DNA of 8,370 nt from Planctomycetota bacterium (GTDB lineage: Bacteria; Planctomycetota; Planctomycetia; Planctomycetales; Planctomycetaceae), in NCBI GenBank assembly GCA_026692825.1, contig JAPLOC010001239.1, positions 1 through 8,370 of the forward strand, in the 5' to 3' direction. A program made the position numbers and the translations under genes. Positions 1-7,200 of the stretch are shown piece by piece. The notes under the pieces were generated by a model that searched no databases, was not told the DNA's origin, and saw only the letters and a program-made list of their open reading frames with translations. Numbering within the stretch: the first letter of the stretch is position 1; every line of letters begins with the position of its first letter.

Positions 1-766
1 CGAAGTGCTCGATCCCACGCTGGCAGAGTCCCTCCAGATCCAGAAACCGTTGCATCGTGTACATCTCGACCATGGTGTTACTGATCGGGGTCCCGGTTGC
101 GAACGTCAGCCCATGGCCGGGGTGCTGATCGTGCAGGTAACGGGCTTTCATGAACAAGTCAAAAGCCCGTTCGCTTCCGCCGGTCTGGATACCGGCGACC
201 CGTTCCATCTTGGTCGGAGTCTCCAGGTTTTTGAAATAATGCGCCTCATCGATGAACAGGTGATCGACCCCCAATTCGTCGAACACCAGGCCGTCATCCT
301 TCTTGTCTTCGGCCAACAGGTCTTTCAAACGGGCTTCCCGCTTGGCCTTCTGTTTTTCGATCGCCTTGATCAGGTTCCGTCGAACCCGGGATTTGTCAGA
401 GGCGGCACTCTCCCGCAACAATTGGTCGTATTCCGCGATCTGTTCCCGGACAAACCGCTCCTGATAATCCCGCGACATGCCGATTCGTTCGAATGAGCTG
501 TGAGTCACGATGATCCCGTCCCATTCTCCCGAGGCGATTTTCGCCGTCAGGTATTTTCGGCGGTCCCGGCTTAAGTCCTCTTTGGCGGCGACCAGTAGGC
601 GGGCATTCGGATACAGTTGCATGAACTCGCGGGCGAATTGCTCGAGTAAGTGATTCGGAACGGCGTACATCGGTTTTTTGATCAACCCCACCGCTTTCAT
701 CTTCATGCCGGTGGCGGCCATCGTGAAACTCTTCCCCGCTCCCACCGTGTGTGCCAGCAGCGTGTG
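1..766 (-). pseudogene. Helicase (DEAH/SNF2-like) portion of a broken N12-class adenine methylase/helicase; 3' part, cut by window edge
   Basis: The minus strand is open from about 766 to position 1 and encodes a superfamily 2 helicase core. Motif I (Walker A) reads AHTVGAGKSFT, with GAGKS at 728-742. Next come PMYAVPNHLLEQFAREF and a GIIVTHSSFERIG block. Motif II is LFIDEAHYFKN, with DEAH at 239-250. Motif III is FATGTPISNTMVEMYTMQRF, with TGTP at 86-97. This layout is typical of very large methylase-helicase proteins on plasmids, phages and integrative elements (COG4646, N12-class adenine-specific DNA methylase), which are thought to remodel or protect element DNA. The reading frame differs from that of the upstream methylase part, and there is no start codon before Walker A. 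The first in-frame ATG, at 721, lies downstream of Walker A, so reinitiation there would give a helicase without its ATP-binding loop. I therefore treat it as part of a disrupted gene. The C-terminal helicase lobe lies outside the window. Confidence 0.8.
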
Positions 767-3203
767 CGGAGGTTGTTGTAGGTGTCGTTGTAGAGCCGAA
801 CGAGTCGTTCGGTTCGCTCGGGATCCGAGAAAATCCACGAGCGGAACCGTTCCTTAATCAGTTTTTGTTTTTCGCGGGCGGCGACGGTCGCTTCCTGATT
901 CACGACCCGCTCTTCCCGGTCACCATGCATCACCGTGTCGTAAATGACCGGAGTCTTCATGTTCAGTGCCTGTTCGAGCAGCTCTGTCCCGTTGATACGG
1001 GGCGTTCCAAACTCTGTAGTCGCCGCAACGGAACGTGCGGTTGCGTCATTGACGTCCAGGCTCCAAACGGCGTCCTTCTTGAGGTGATCGATCTCGATGG
1101 CGGAGAGTGGCGAATGGAATAGTTCGGCGACAAAAGCTTGAACGTCGCTCGTCGGGATCCAGGGGGTGCCCAGATTGGCGTCAATGTCCCCAGGAAGGAC
1201 ATCCTCGGGCTGAACGCTACGCAGCACTTCTGCGTGGTGAGCATACGCCGGGCCGGCCTCCAGCGCCACAGCGAGCTTGGCCCGAACGTTGCCGGAGAGA
1301 TAGGCATCCGCTGTCTGCCAGGTTTTGGATTCGGGGTCGTGAAAGATCAAATCTCCCAACTCCGCAATCACCCGGGATTCTGGTTTTCCGTAAAGGGTGG
1401 CGATCAATGGCAGGTCGACGGCCCCCCTCTGGTCGAGCGACACGAGTAACCCTTCTTCCGCAGTTTGAACTGTGGTGACGGGGGGACTTTTTCCGACCAC
1501 GTCCCTTTGCAGGATGGCCGCTTTTGTCGCTTTGCCCGTAGTTTCGTCATACTCTTCCAGCGACATGACCAGCATTGCGTCAGGGTCTTCCCGGAATTTC
1601 ACCAAGTTCGGCATCCGGCGAATGACGCCCCCGACCGCTGTCTCGCCGAAAGTGGTCTTGTTGATCGGACCGTATGCGGAGACGAACCGGTCGTAGGCCA
1701 AATTCAAATCCCGGCGGGCGACCTCGCGGTTGCTGTCCGGCCAGCCCTCGTTCTGCGATTGCAGCACTCTGCGGGCGCGGTCCCGCAATGTGATCAGGGA
1801 AGCGATTCGCCGCCCGGTCATGGTTCCATTCGCTTTCTGCAGCGAGCCACCATACGTCACGGGAACCCCTTGCCCCCCTTCGATCTGGCAAATCGTATTG
1901 TCGTCGCCGACGAAGAGACTCCCCTCATTGAGGTATTTCAGTTGGGGCGGCGGGATGAATGGCTGAGGAGCGATAACCTCTGGAGATCCCTGTTTCGGCT
2001 CAGGTCCTTTCACTGCCGCCGGAAGCTGTTTGAGGGCAAACTGCAGCCGTTCGGACAACACCCCGCTGGCCAGTACGCTGTAGCCGATCTCACCGCCATA
2101 GAGACGATCTTTGCGGCTCCACGTTCCCAGGACCAATTCTGGGTGATTGAGAAAAAACTGATTGATCGGAACCTCATAGCCCTCGATCACCAGGGGAGCG
2201 ACGCGGAGCCAGTCGGGATCGACATGCCGTGCAGGTTCGCCGGAGGCTCTGCGGCGGAGGAATACGATATCGGTGACAACCGACGTACCTTCCCGTTTGA
2301 AGGCGTCGGAAGGCAGACGGATGGCCCCCAGAAAGTCGGCCTTCTCCGCCAGTTGCTCCCGCAGAGCTGCGTTCTGTTTATCGAGCGTAAAGTGCGAAGT
2401 GACCAGTGCCAGAACTCCACTCGGCTTGAGAGCGTCGACAGACTTCGCAAAGAAAAAGTCGTGCAGGGAGAGCTTGTGACCTTGGTAATCGAGCTTGACG
2501 TCGGCGAACGGGACGTTGCCGACGACCGCGTCGATTTTGCCGACAGGAAGTTTGGTGTCTCGAAAGTTCTCGATGCGGATATCGTGCTCCGGGTACAGAG
2601 CCCGGGCGATGCGACCGGAGATGCTGTCGAGTTCAATGCCGATGTAGCGTCGTCCAGGGGTCGCATCCTGTAGAAAATTGCCGATGCCGCAACCTGGCTC
2701 CAGAACGCTGGCGGACCCAGGCACCCCCAGTCGGTCGAGTGCCTGATGAATCGCCGAAATGACGATGGGCGACGTGTAGAACGCGTTATAGGTCGAGCGC
2801 TTGGCGCTGTCGTATTCGTCTGGCGTGAGCAGTGAACGCAGCACTTCGCCAACTGCCTCCCAACTGCCGTCTTTGTACCGACCGGTGACGGGATCGGGAA
2901 AGATCGAACGGGCGACTGCACCGAACCCGGAAAATTTCCTCAGGGCCTGGCGTTCTTCGGGCGTTGCCGGACGTTGTTCCTGTTCCAGCCACTGGACGAT
3001 CCGAATGGCATCCAAGAGATCGCGAGCTTTGCTCTTTTCACCGCTGGCGATCGGGGCCTGGGGAATCGCAGGGGACGGATTGTCGTGATTTGCCGGCAGA
3101 CGAATCGGGGAAACCGGGGGAGACGGTGTTTCCGCGGGCAGAATTGAAGGCGAGTGGTCGCTCTCACTCGGTTGGGGGGATCCCTCATCAAATCGAAAGG
3201 CAT
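703..3203 (-). pseudogene. N12-class adenine-specific DNA methyltransferase portion of the broken methylase/helicase gene
   Basis: This is a long minus-strand frame of about 830 codons with family sequence, ending at a TGA at 703-705. It opens with a Ser/Pro-rich linker, then AIRIVQWLEQEQRPATPEE and KFSGFGAVARSIF, the usual N-terminal block of these proteins. The S-adenosylmethionine site follows as SVLEPGCGIGNFL (motif I, about 2668-2706). The catalytic motif IV is GNVPF (about 2506-2520), a variant of NPPY/NPPF that I recall as typical of this family. After it come DFFFAKSVDALKPSGVLALV and GTSVVTDIVFLRRR, then a long middle region ending RFRSWIFSDPERTERLVRLYNDTYNNLR. At that point intact relatives continue into the helicase; here the frame runs into about 20 unrelated residues and stops. 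The same frame stays open upstream to an ATG at 3687, but that stretch overlaps the 3222-3539 gene and looks like its shadow. The likely original start is the ATG at 3203, one base out of frame. Product recognition is strong; activity is doubtful. Confidence 0.78.
755..775 (-). other. Deletion and frameshift junction in the methylase/helicase gene
   Basis: On the minus strand the methylase frame reads YNDTYNNLR up to about 766. The helicase frame begins TLLAHTVGAGKS at 763, with only a few bases between. In intact family members, as I remember them, NNLR and NTLLAH are separated by roughly 35 residues that include the LRPHQ motif. The missing length is not a multiple of three, since the frame changes. 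The exact deletion size cannot be read from this sequence alone. Confidence 0.65.
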
Positions 3204-3221
3204 GCTGCCTGGTGGTTCCCT

Positions 3222-3539
3222 TTAGACCGACGGCTTTACTACGCGAAGGAATTCCATGGCTGCGTCCAGAGAATGTGCTTCGGGCGGCTCTCGGTGTTCG
3301 CAGCAGGACAAGAGATTCTGAATCTCCCGGATGGCGAGTTCCAGCGTTTCGCTCGCCGTTTGACTCGCTTCGCTCTCCGGACGCTGATCCCATAACCGGG
3401 ATTTCAGAGCGTCGTGTCGCGTCTTCAAGATCAGGGCGAGTTGATTCACCGTTTGTAGCGTCTTCTGCCGTCGACAGAGTTCTCGGTAAAGCCCCTTCCT
3501 CTGTTCCAGCAGTCCCAGGACGATGGTCTTGTATGGCAT
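3222..3539 (-). CDS. Small conserved helical protein upstream of the methylase/helicase (function unknown)
   Basis: A 105-residue protein starting MPYKTIVLGLLEQR and ending with TAA at 3222. The ATG at 3539 is preceded by GGAGAGG at 3546-3552 with six bases of spacing, a good ribosome binding site, which decides this start over an ATG at 3710. The protein looks mainly alpha-helical: the N-terminal half is rich in Leu, Arg and Gln (RRQKTLQTVNQLALILKTRH), followed by an Ala/Glu helix (TASETLELAIREIQNLL) and a C-terminal EAHSLDAAMEFLRVV. There is no signal peptide, membrane segment or catalytic motif. From memory, proteins with an MPYKTIVLELLEQRP-like start recur in planctomycete genomes, without known function. 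It ends 18 bases before the presumed start of the large gene and is probably cotranscribed with it. A longer frame on the same strand overlaps it fully; the good ribosome binding site and family resemblance favour this frame. Confidence 0.72.
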   Translation of the reverse strand: MPYKTIVLGLLEQRKGLYRELCRRQKTLQTVNQLALILKTRHDALKSRLWDQRPESEASQTASETLELAIREIQNLLSCCEHREPPEAHSLDAAMEFLRVVKPSV

Positions 3540-3545
3540 GCGGAG

Positions 3546-3552
3546 CCTCTCC
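3546..3552 (-). promoter_or_regulatory. Ribosome binding site deciding the start of the 105-residue protein
   Basis: Minus-strand GGAGAGG lies six bases before the ATG at 3539. No comparable site precedes the alternative ATG codons at 3687 or 3393 of the overlapping long frame. Confidence 0.6.
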
Positions 3553-3845
3553 AGGATCAACAGTTGTGGCTGTCGCAGGCGGCTTGGGAGCGGTGGTTTC
3601 CGGGTTGGGAAAGACGAGGACATGCTGTTTCCAAAAAGACGTTGCGCGAGCCATATTCGAAAATAGAATTGCGGTTTGTTTCGGCACTCATAGCGCAGGA
3701 TTCTCCACAATACAAGAAAAAACAGACGGCACTTGTGAAAGGCGATGCTTTCATCTCAAACTGCGCGGAGGATTCCTGGCTTGGAACCGATTTGTGACAC
3801 TCTGGTCGTCGATCTTTAGGCTCCCTCTCTCCTGCCCGTACGAAT

Positions 3846-4069
3846 AGGAGGGGCATGACCATGCAAAGGTGAACAAGTCTCGGGCGATTCGCGATGTTGT
3901 GGAAACGAATCTCGCGAAGTCTCGGGTCGAGCTCTCAGAAATTCCCAAGGGCGTCAATGGCTCAAGATTTCTCCGCATTACTTTTCAACCGTCAACGCGA
4001 ACTGAAATACCGCATGTCTCCGTGGAATGTCACGAAATTTGTCGCTCGCACCGGCACGTGGGAAAGTAG
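3846..4069 (+). pseudogene. Possible remnant of a small gene, frameshifted near its start
   Basis: An excellent Shine-Dalgarno (AGGAGG, 3846-3851) stands before ATG ACC ATG CAA AGG TGA, which stops at once. Shifting frame by one base at the short A run (3865-3867) joins this start to NKSRAIRDVVETNLAKSRVELSEIP and on to a stop at 4069. The NKS-AIRD start resembles, from memory, small planctomycete proteins beginning KSQAIRDYL. The rest is not recognisable. The remnant idea rests on the ribosome binding site and a short motif only. Confidence 0.25.
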
Positions 4070-4101
4070 CGATTCAGACATGCCAGTTTTCCCCGCGATC
4101 C

Positions 4102-4130
4102 GGAAAAGGAGCCTCGCTGTGGACAGCGGC
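4102..4130 (-). terminator. Candidate Rho-independent terminator for the secreted-protein gene
   Basis: On the minus strand, about 20 bases after the TAA of the 4151-4603 gene, GCCGCTG, a TCCA loop, CAGC and then GAGGC form a short stem with a GA bulge, followed by TCCTTTTCC. The stem is short and the T tract is interrupted, so this is a weak candidate. Confidence 0.35.
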
Positions 4131-4150
4131 ACCAAGGGTCTACTGTTTGG

Positions 4151-4603
4151 TTAGTTGCTACGGCAGCACAGGATCTGAGACGTCACCCCAAACACGAATC
4201 CGGAAGACGTCAGGTCAAGTCCGGTACAGGCCAAAAGTCCATATGCCTCCGTTCCCAGTTCACTATTCGCTCCAACAGAGAGATGGCTGTCGACGATGAC
4301 GGCAGAACCAGAACTAATGTGGCACGCCGAAGACAATATGAACTCATTGGTCAGGCAGGCGGCCGTCGTTGTGACCAAATTGCTTCCGCTTGCCGTGGAC
4401 TCTCTCCCGACACATCGTGAGATATCAACGCTGCCGGCGGCTCCCGTCAAGGAGGAAAGGTTTAAAATCGTCTCCCCCTTGGAACACTTCTGCTTTGCGG
4501 TGACGGAGTTCCCTTTGGCGCAGAGCTTATACGTTGGCGTCGCAGCGTGGGCTGGTGCGGCCAGACACAGCAACAGGGCAAGTACCATTGTGTTCTTAAT
4601 CAT
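4151..4603 (-). CDS. Small secreted cysteine-rich protein with signal peptide (function unknown)
   Basis: A 150-residue protein. The ATG at 4603 is chosen because AAAGGAG lies four bases upstream and because it starts a clean Sec signal peptide: MIKN, a hydrophobic core TMVLALLLCLAAP, and a type I cleavage site at AHA-ATP (residues 18-20). An upstream in-frame start at 4708 would bury the signal. The mature part of about 130 residues has eight cysteines (28, 40, 64, 83, 94, 126, 146, 147), suggesting disulfide bonds outside the cytoplasm. Residues 25-57 (YKLCAKGNSVTAKQKCSKGE, then TILNLSSLTGAAG) resemble the segment before collagen-like repeats in bacterial surface and fibre-type proteins, where a Cys-Lys-Gly-Glu turn precedes LNLSSLTGATGPAG. 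Here the Gly-X-Y repeats are missing, and a Ser/Gly-rich domain ending LCCRSN follows. It could be a small surface or matrix protein; no enzyme motif is visible. It is divergent from the 4830-5156 gene. Confidence 0.72.
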   Translation of the reverse strand: MIKNTMVLALLLCLAAPAHAATPTYKLCAKGNSVTAKQKCSKGETILNLSSLTGAAGSVDISRCVGRESTASGSNLVTTTAACLTNEFILSSACHISSGSAVIVDSHLSVGANSELGTEAYGLLACTGLDLTSSGFVFGVTSQILCCRSN

Positions 4604-4672
4604 AACTCTCCTTTCCGAAATAGGTAATCGCACTTGTCGTGCGGAACGCGAATTCAACCAAATTCCGGGGGG

Positions 4673-4701
4673 ATCATCACAGGAATTGCGTTCGTTTTCA
4701 A
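4673..4701 (-). promoter_or_regulatory. Possible sigma-70-type promoter for the secreted-protein gene
   Basis: On the minus strand, TTGAAA (4696-4701) and GATGAT (4673-4678) are 17 bases apart, about 70 bases upstream of the start codon at 4603. The -10 matches TATAAT at four of six positions. Planctomycete promoter rules are poorly known, so this is a weak call. Confidence 0.22.
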
Positions 4702-4818
4702 GAACCAACTGAGCAACCTGTCGGAGAGTCTCAACCCAGAGACCAGAACTTCAGAAAAAAACGCTGTTTGAGTAGTGCCCCAATTTGTGCCACCATCGGG
4801 ATGTCAATTCGTTTTTAC

Positions 4819-4823
4819 GGAGG
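4819..4823 (+). promoter_or_regulatory. Ribosome binding site of the 108-residue protein
   Basis: GGAGG stands six bases before the ATG at 4830 and selects it over the in-frame ATG at 4785, which has no such site. Confidence 0.6.
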
Positions 4824-4829
4824 TACAGC

Positions 4830-5156
4830 ATGACAGACCAAACAGAAACTCGTGATACGATCAAGGAACCCGACACGGGAGGAATGGACCCCGTCCAGAT
4901 TGTCCGGCAGGGAGCGATTGCCGCATCGATCTGGCAGCGTCAATCACCGGCAGGCGAAGTCTATTACGACTTCAGCCTCTCCCGTTCCTGGAAGAGCGTC
5001 AGCAAGGGAACTTCGGGATATTCCCGATCGTTCTTCGAAAAGAACGAAAAGGAACTCGTGGAAGTGATTCAGAAGGCGACAGCCTGGATTGCGGCTCAGC
5101 CACAGGGGAAGCTCGACGCCGACACCGAGACGGGATCGGACACGTTTTCGTTCTGA
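4830..5156 (+). CDS. Small conserved protein, possibly nucleic-acid binding, with acidic C-terminal tail
   Basis: A 108-residue protein and the only plus-strand gene. After a polar N-terminus (1-18) comes the conserved-looking core: PVQIVRQGAIAASIWQRQ (21-38), a beta-rich stretch with aromatic residues EVYYDFSLSRSWKSVS (43-58), GYSRSFFEKNEKEL (63-76) and a helix VEVIQKATAWIAAQ. I remember this pattern (RxGAIAASIW, YYDFSLSRSWK, GYSxxFF) as a small planctomycete family, often in several copies per genome, with no assigned function. Alternating beta strands with exposed aromatics and arginines followed by a helix would suit a PC4/Whirly-like or other single-strand-binding fold, but that is inference. 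The tail (DADTETGSDTFSF) is acidic with a terminal Phe, as in single-strand-binding protein tails. It has its own strong ribosome binding site and is not in an operon; it faces the 5330-6022 gene convergently. Confidence 0.7.
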   Translation: MTDQTETRDTIKEPDTGGMDPVQIVRQGAIAASIWQRQSPAGEVYYDFSLSRSWKSVSKGTSGYSRSFFEKNEKELVEVIQKATAWIAAQPQGKLDADTETGSDTFSF

Positions 5157-5174
5157 GCGGAAGCCTGTAGGTAT

Positions 5175-5204
5175 CGTTGCCCCGAGCAGCGGCGTCTCCT
5201 TTTT
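5175..5204 (+). terminator. Candidate terminator after the 108-residue protein gene
   Basis: About 18 bases after the stop codon, CGTTGC, a CCCGA loop and GCAGCG form a six-pair stem (one G-U). A T5 run (5200-5204) follows eight bases later. The gap between stem and T run makes it suboptimal. A second inverted repeat, CGGGC (5267-5271) with GCCCG (5284-5288), lies between this gene and the convergent one. Confidence 0.3.
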
Positions 5205-5329
5205 AAGTCCCAATTCGTCCCCCCGCCCGCCCTGGTCGGGGAGGGCAGCCGGTCGAACTGAGAATTCGGGCATTCTGAATGGGGCCCGATTCCGCCGGAG
5301 AAGTCGCGACCCGGCACCGGCATCGACAC

Positions 5330-6022
5330 CTACTCAAAAGGTTTTACGATATTTCGTCGGTACCGAAGGACTTTCGGAGGGAGACCGGAATAGCCCGCCT
5401 CCCTCCGTCGTTCGTTCACCAATCGCAGAATGTTCAGGAGTTGCCGACGAATCGGGGCATAGGGTTCGTACGCAACCAGGAACAGTTGCTGCGACAACCG
5501 CTCTGCCGATGTGTGGCAGGCGATCGAGACGAAATAGTCGCGGAGTTCCTTGTACCGCTCCCGGCCAATCTGGACCCGAACCCTCAGCCGACCATCGGCT
5601 ACGGGGTTCTCCTCCCCCTCCTCGCGCTTCAGAAAGTTCCCCCTCTTCACGGACAGGGAGTACCCCCCAATCTGAATCGGTACTTTTCGGGCGTCCCGAA
5701 TATTCTCCTGTTCTTCGTCAAAAAACCGATGGTGGCCACACGTCGCCAATAGAATCCAGTGACGCCCCAATCGCAGGTAGTGGAGATTGGCGGCACCGGT
5801 CGCCTTGCGGCGTGCCCGCTGCTGACGTGAGAGATCGATCCCGTACTTCGCAATGAGTTTGTAATCAATGGCACGGGGGTCTTTCCCCGTGGGGACTCGC
5901 CCCGAAACATAGAACCAGTACCCATGCGGCAAGATATTGCTCGCCAGTTGCTGCACGAATCCTTCCAGACTGGTTGCTTCACAGCGGTAGTTCACGGTCT
6001 CCGACCGGGTTGTATTGTCCAC
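5330..6022 (-). CDS. Basic 230-residue conserved protein of unknown function, directly downstream of the structured RNA region
   Basis: The start is a GTG at 6022, preceded four bases upstream by GAGGAGG (6027-6033), an unusually strong ribosome binding site. The frame is open further up to an ATG at 6223, but that stretch lies inside hairpins of the RNA region and looks non-coding. The protein begins VDNTTRSETVNYRCEATSLE, then FVQQLASNILPHGYWFYVSGRVPTGKDP. A very basic patch SRQQRARRKATGAA is at 65-78, followed by LHYLRLGRHWILLATCGHHRFFDEE and RDARKVPIQIGGYSLSV. The end is YEPYAPIRRQLLNILRLVN and RYRRNIVKPFE. It is rich in Arg, has no signal peptide or membrane segment, and contains no known catalytic signature. 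I remember homologues sharing NYRC, TSLEGFVQQLA, GKDP and a final RIVRPF from many planctomycete genomes, often several per genome; that is unverified memory. A KREEGEENPVADG stretch (132-144) looks like an insertion relative to them. Charge and position suggest RNA or DNA binding. Confidence 0.72.
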   Translation of the reverse strand: MDNTTRSETVNYRCEATSLEGFVQQLASNILPHGYWFYVSGRVPTGKDPRAIDYKLIAKYGIDLSRQQRARRKATGAANLHYLRLGRHWILLATCGHHRFFDEEQENIRDARKVPIQIGGYSLSVKRGNFLKREEGEENPVADGRLRVRVQIGRERYKELRDYFVSIACHTSAERLSQQLFLVAYEPYAPIRRQLLNILRLVNERRREAGYSGLPPKVLRYRRNIVKPFE

Positions 6023-6026
6023 AATT

Positions 6027-6033
6027 CCTCCTC
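6027..6033 (-). promoter_or_regulatory. Very strong ribosome binding site setting a GTG start
   Basis: Minus-strand GAGGAGG stands four bases before the GTG at 6022. A hairpin with a ten-pair stem (6044-6053 with 6058-6067, one G-U, GGAG loop) ends ten bases upstream of it and could influence translation. Confidence 0.65.
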
Positions 6034-6229
6034 TTGGAAAAATGAGGCTCGGTCTCCACCAAGCCTCGTCGTGAAAATCCTTCGTCGAAGTCACTCGACT
6101 TTGCCAGCAACCCAGAGCGTCCAGCTCTTCGGTCAACCGAGCAAATCGAAGAAATCGCAAAACTACGAGGTAAAACCGAATAACCTTCGCGCGCGAACCT
6201 TTCGGCTGCAAAACGCCGCGCACTGCAGC

Positions 6230-6257
6230 GCGTCAAACTGCATTCCCAGTTTGACGC
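6230..6257 (-). repeat. Eleven-pair perfect hairpin near the 3' end of the RNA region
   Basis: Arms 6230-6240 and 6247-6257 are exactly complementary around a six-base loop (GGAATG on the minus strand). It is adjacent to a seven-pair hairpin with a GGA loop at 6258-6274. No T run follows, so it is not a normal terminator. Confidence 0.65.
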
Positions 6258-6371
6258 CGCCAATTCCATTGGCGTACCGCTTTGCAAAAATTCACCGTCA
6301 AATTCGCTGCGAAAGCAGGTTCTCACTCCCGTGAGAATCTGGTTTCACCGTTTGTTTCCGACCAAGGAAAA

Positions 6372-6407
6372 CGGCGTAGGGGAGTGCCTCCGGCACTCCC
6401 CTCGCCG
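6372..6407 (-). repeat. Long hairpin: ten-pair stem extended by five pairs
   Basis: Minus-strand GGGGAGTGCC and GGCACTCCCC flank a GGA loop. Outside a one- versus two-base internal loop, CGGCG pairs with CGCCG. It is the most stable single hairpin of the region. It lacks a T tract on either side, which argues for an RNA structural arm rather than a terminator. Confidence 0.7.
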
Positions 6408-7023
6408 ACCTTCCGTCGCACCATTGCTGTCGTCCCTTTCGTCGGCTTACCGCGCGGCACCACCCGTCACGGACGCACGAGCCTGGACTGCCTTGCCCAG
6501 GAACTCGCTCGGTCTCACTGGTCGCTCCCGCGACCAGCTCAACCGACTCTCTACTGAGGACACACTCCCATGCTACGGCATTTCACCGTGAACCCGTGAC
6601 ACGTTGATTCCGGAAATCGGCCCGACGAGGACCGCTTCCCTGAACTCGCCACACGGTTCAAGCTACTTCCACCCCGTTGATCAGACGGGGCACCGGGGAC
6701 CAACCCGGACGCCATAGCACTTCCTGCGTTAGTCATACTCGTCACGATTGAGGTCTCGTGGCTCAAGGGGATGTGATTCCCCAGACCAACGTGCTGTATG
6801 TCCGTCCGCCAGGACGGCATAGTTGCCGGGTCAACGACCCGCTTTCGGGGACCAGAACGCAGAAGCTTTCCCCTACCCATCAACACCTGGCTTGTCGCCG
6901 TGAGGTTTCGCCTATCGGCCTCCCCTCACCTTCTTGGCAGCGACTCCTCAATCACTCACTGGCAAGCCCTTCCGGGCCTTTCATGGTTGAGCTCTTCACG
7001 GCCACGGGATTTGCCCGCAGTCC

Positions 7024-7041
7024 CCGGAGCGATCGCTCCGG
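7024..7041. repeat. 18-base perfect palindrome
   Basis: CCGGAGCGATCGCTCCGG is fully self-complementary. As RNA it is a seven-pair hairpin with a GAUC loop; as DNA it is a symmetric site that could bind a dimeric protein. A hairpin with a GUGA loop on the minus strand (7044-7061) directly adjoins it. Confidence 0.7.
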
Positions 7042-7165
7042 CAATCCGTGTCACCACGGATCGGCTCCCCACGCCAGCACAGGTTAAACGGACGGATCTC
7101 GCCCGAATCCCCTGTGGCGGATTTGCAGCCCTGAACCAGGGCTACGCACCGGCTTCAAGCATGAC

Positions 7166-7200
7166 GACTCGTGGCGGGATTGCTCCCGCCAGACCGAGTC
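7166..7200 (-). repeat. Nested hairpin capped by a GCAA tetraloop
   Basis: TGGCGGGA (minus strand) pairs over eight bases around GCAA. Outside it GACTC (7166-7170) pairs with GAGTC (7196-7200), separated by a small asymmetric internal loop. The GNRA loop exists only on the minus strand and is one of the main reasons for the strand call of the RNA. Confidence 0.7.

Larger units (their letters stand above)
3540..4101. other. Stretch of about 560 bases without a convincing intact gene
   Basis: Frames here are short and do not resemble known proteins. Two things can be seen. On the minus strand, 3540-3691 is open in more than one frame; one reads ARATSFWKQHVLVFPNPE and runs into the next gene, so it could be the leader of the 3222-3539 transcript or a remnant of a small gene. 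On the plus strand, AGGAGGGG at 3846-3853 precedes two ATG codons (3855 and 3861), but the frame stops after five codons. An overlapping frame from a GTG at 3869 continues for 66 residues, starting NKSRAIRDVVETN. A promoter for the 3222-3539 gene should lie in this stretch, but I cannot pick one out. Confidence 0.5.

Noticed and set aside
5..496. Plus-strand open frame of 163 codons at the left end
   Set aside because: It is antisense to the helicase motifs DEAH and TGTP, which fix the coding strand as minus.
1465..2673. Plus-strand open frame of 402 codons
   Set aside because: It lies antisense to the methylase part, which carries clear family motifs on the minus strand; the plus-strand translation has no recognisable motif and is a GC-driven shadow.
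3204..3687. N-terminal extension of the methylase frame up to an ATG at 3687
   Set aside because: It covers the complete 3222-3539 gene in another frame, has no ribosome binding site at its ATG codons, and its composition is unlike the family. Kept only as an alternative.
5089..5856. Plus-strand frame of 255 codons
   Set aside because: It overlaps the end of the 4830 gene and is antisense to the 5330-6022 gene; its Arg/Ser/Pro-rich translation is typical of a shadow frame.
6023..6223. Upstream extension of the 230-residue protein to an ATG at 6223
   Set aside because: The GTG at 6022 has a far better ribosome binding site, and the extension falls inside RNA hairpins such as 6044-6067.
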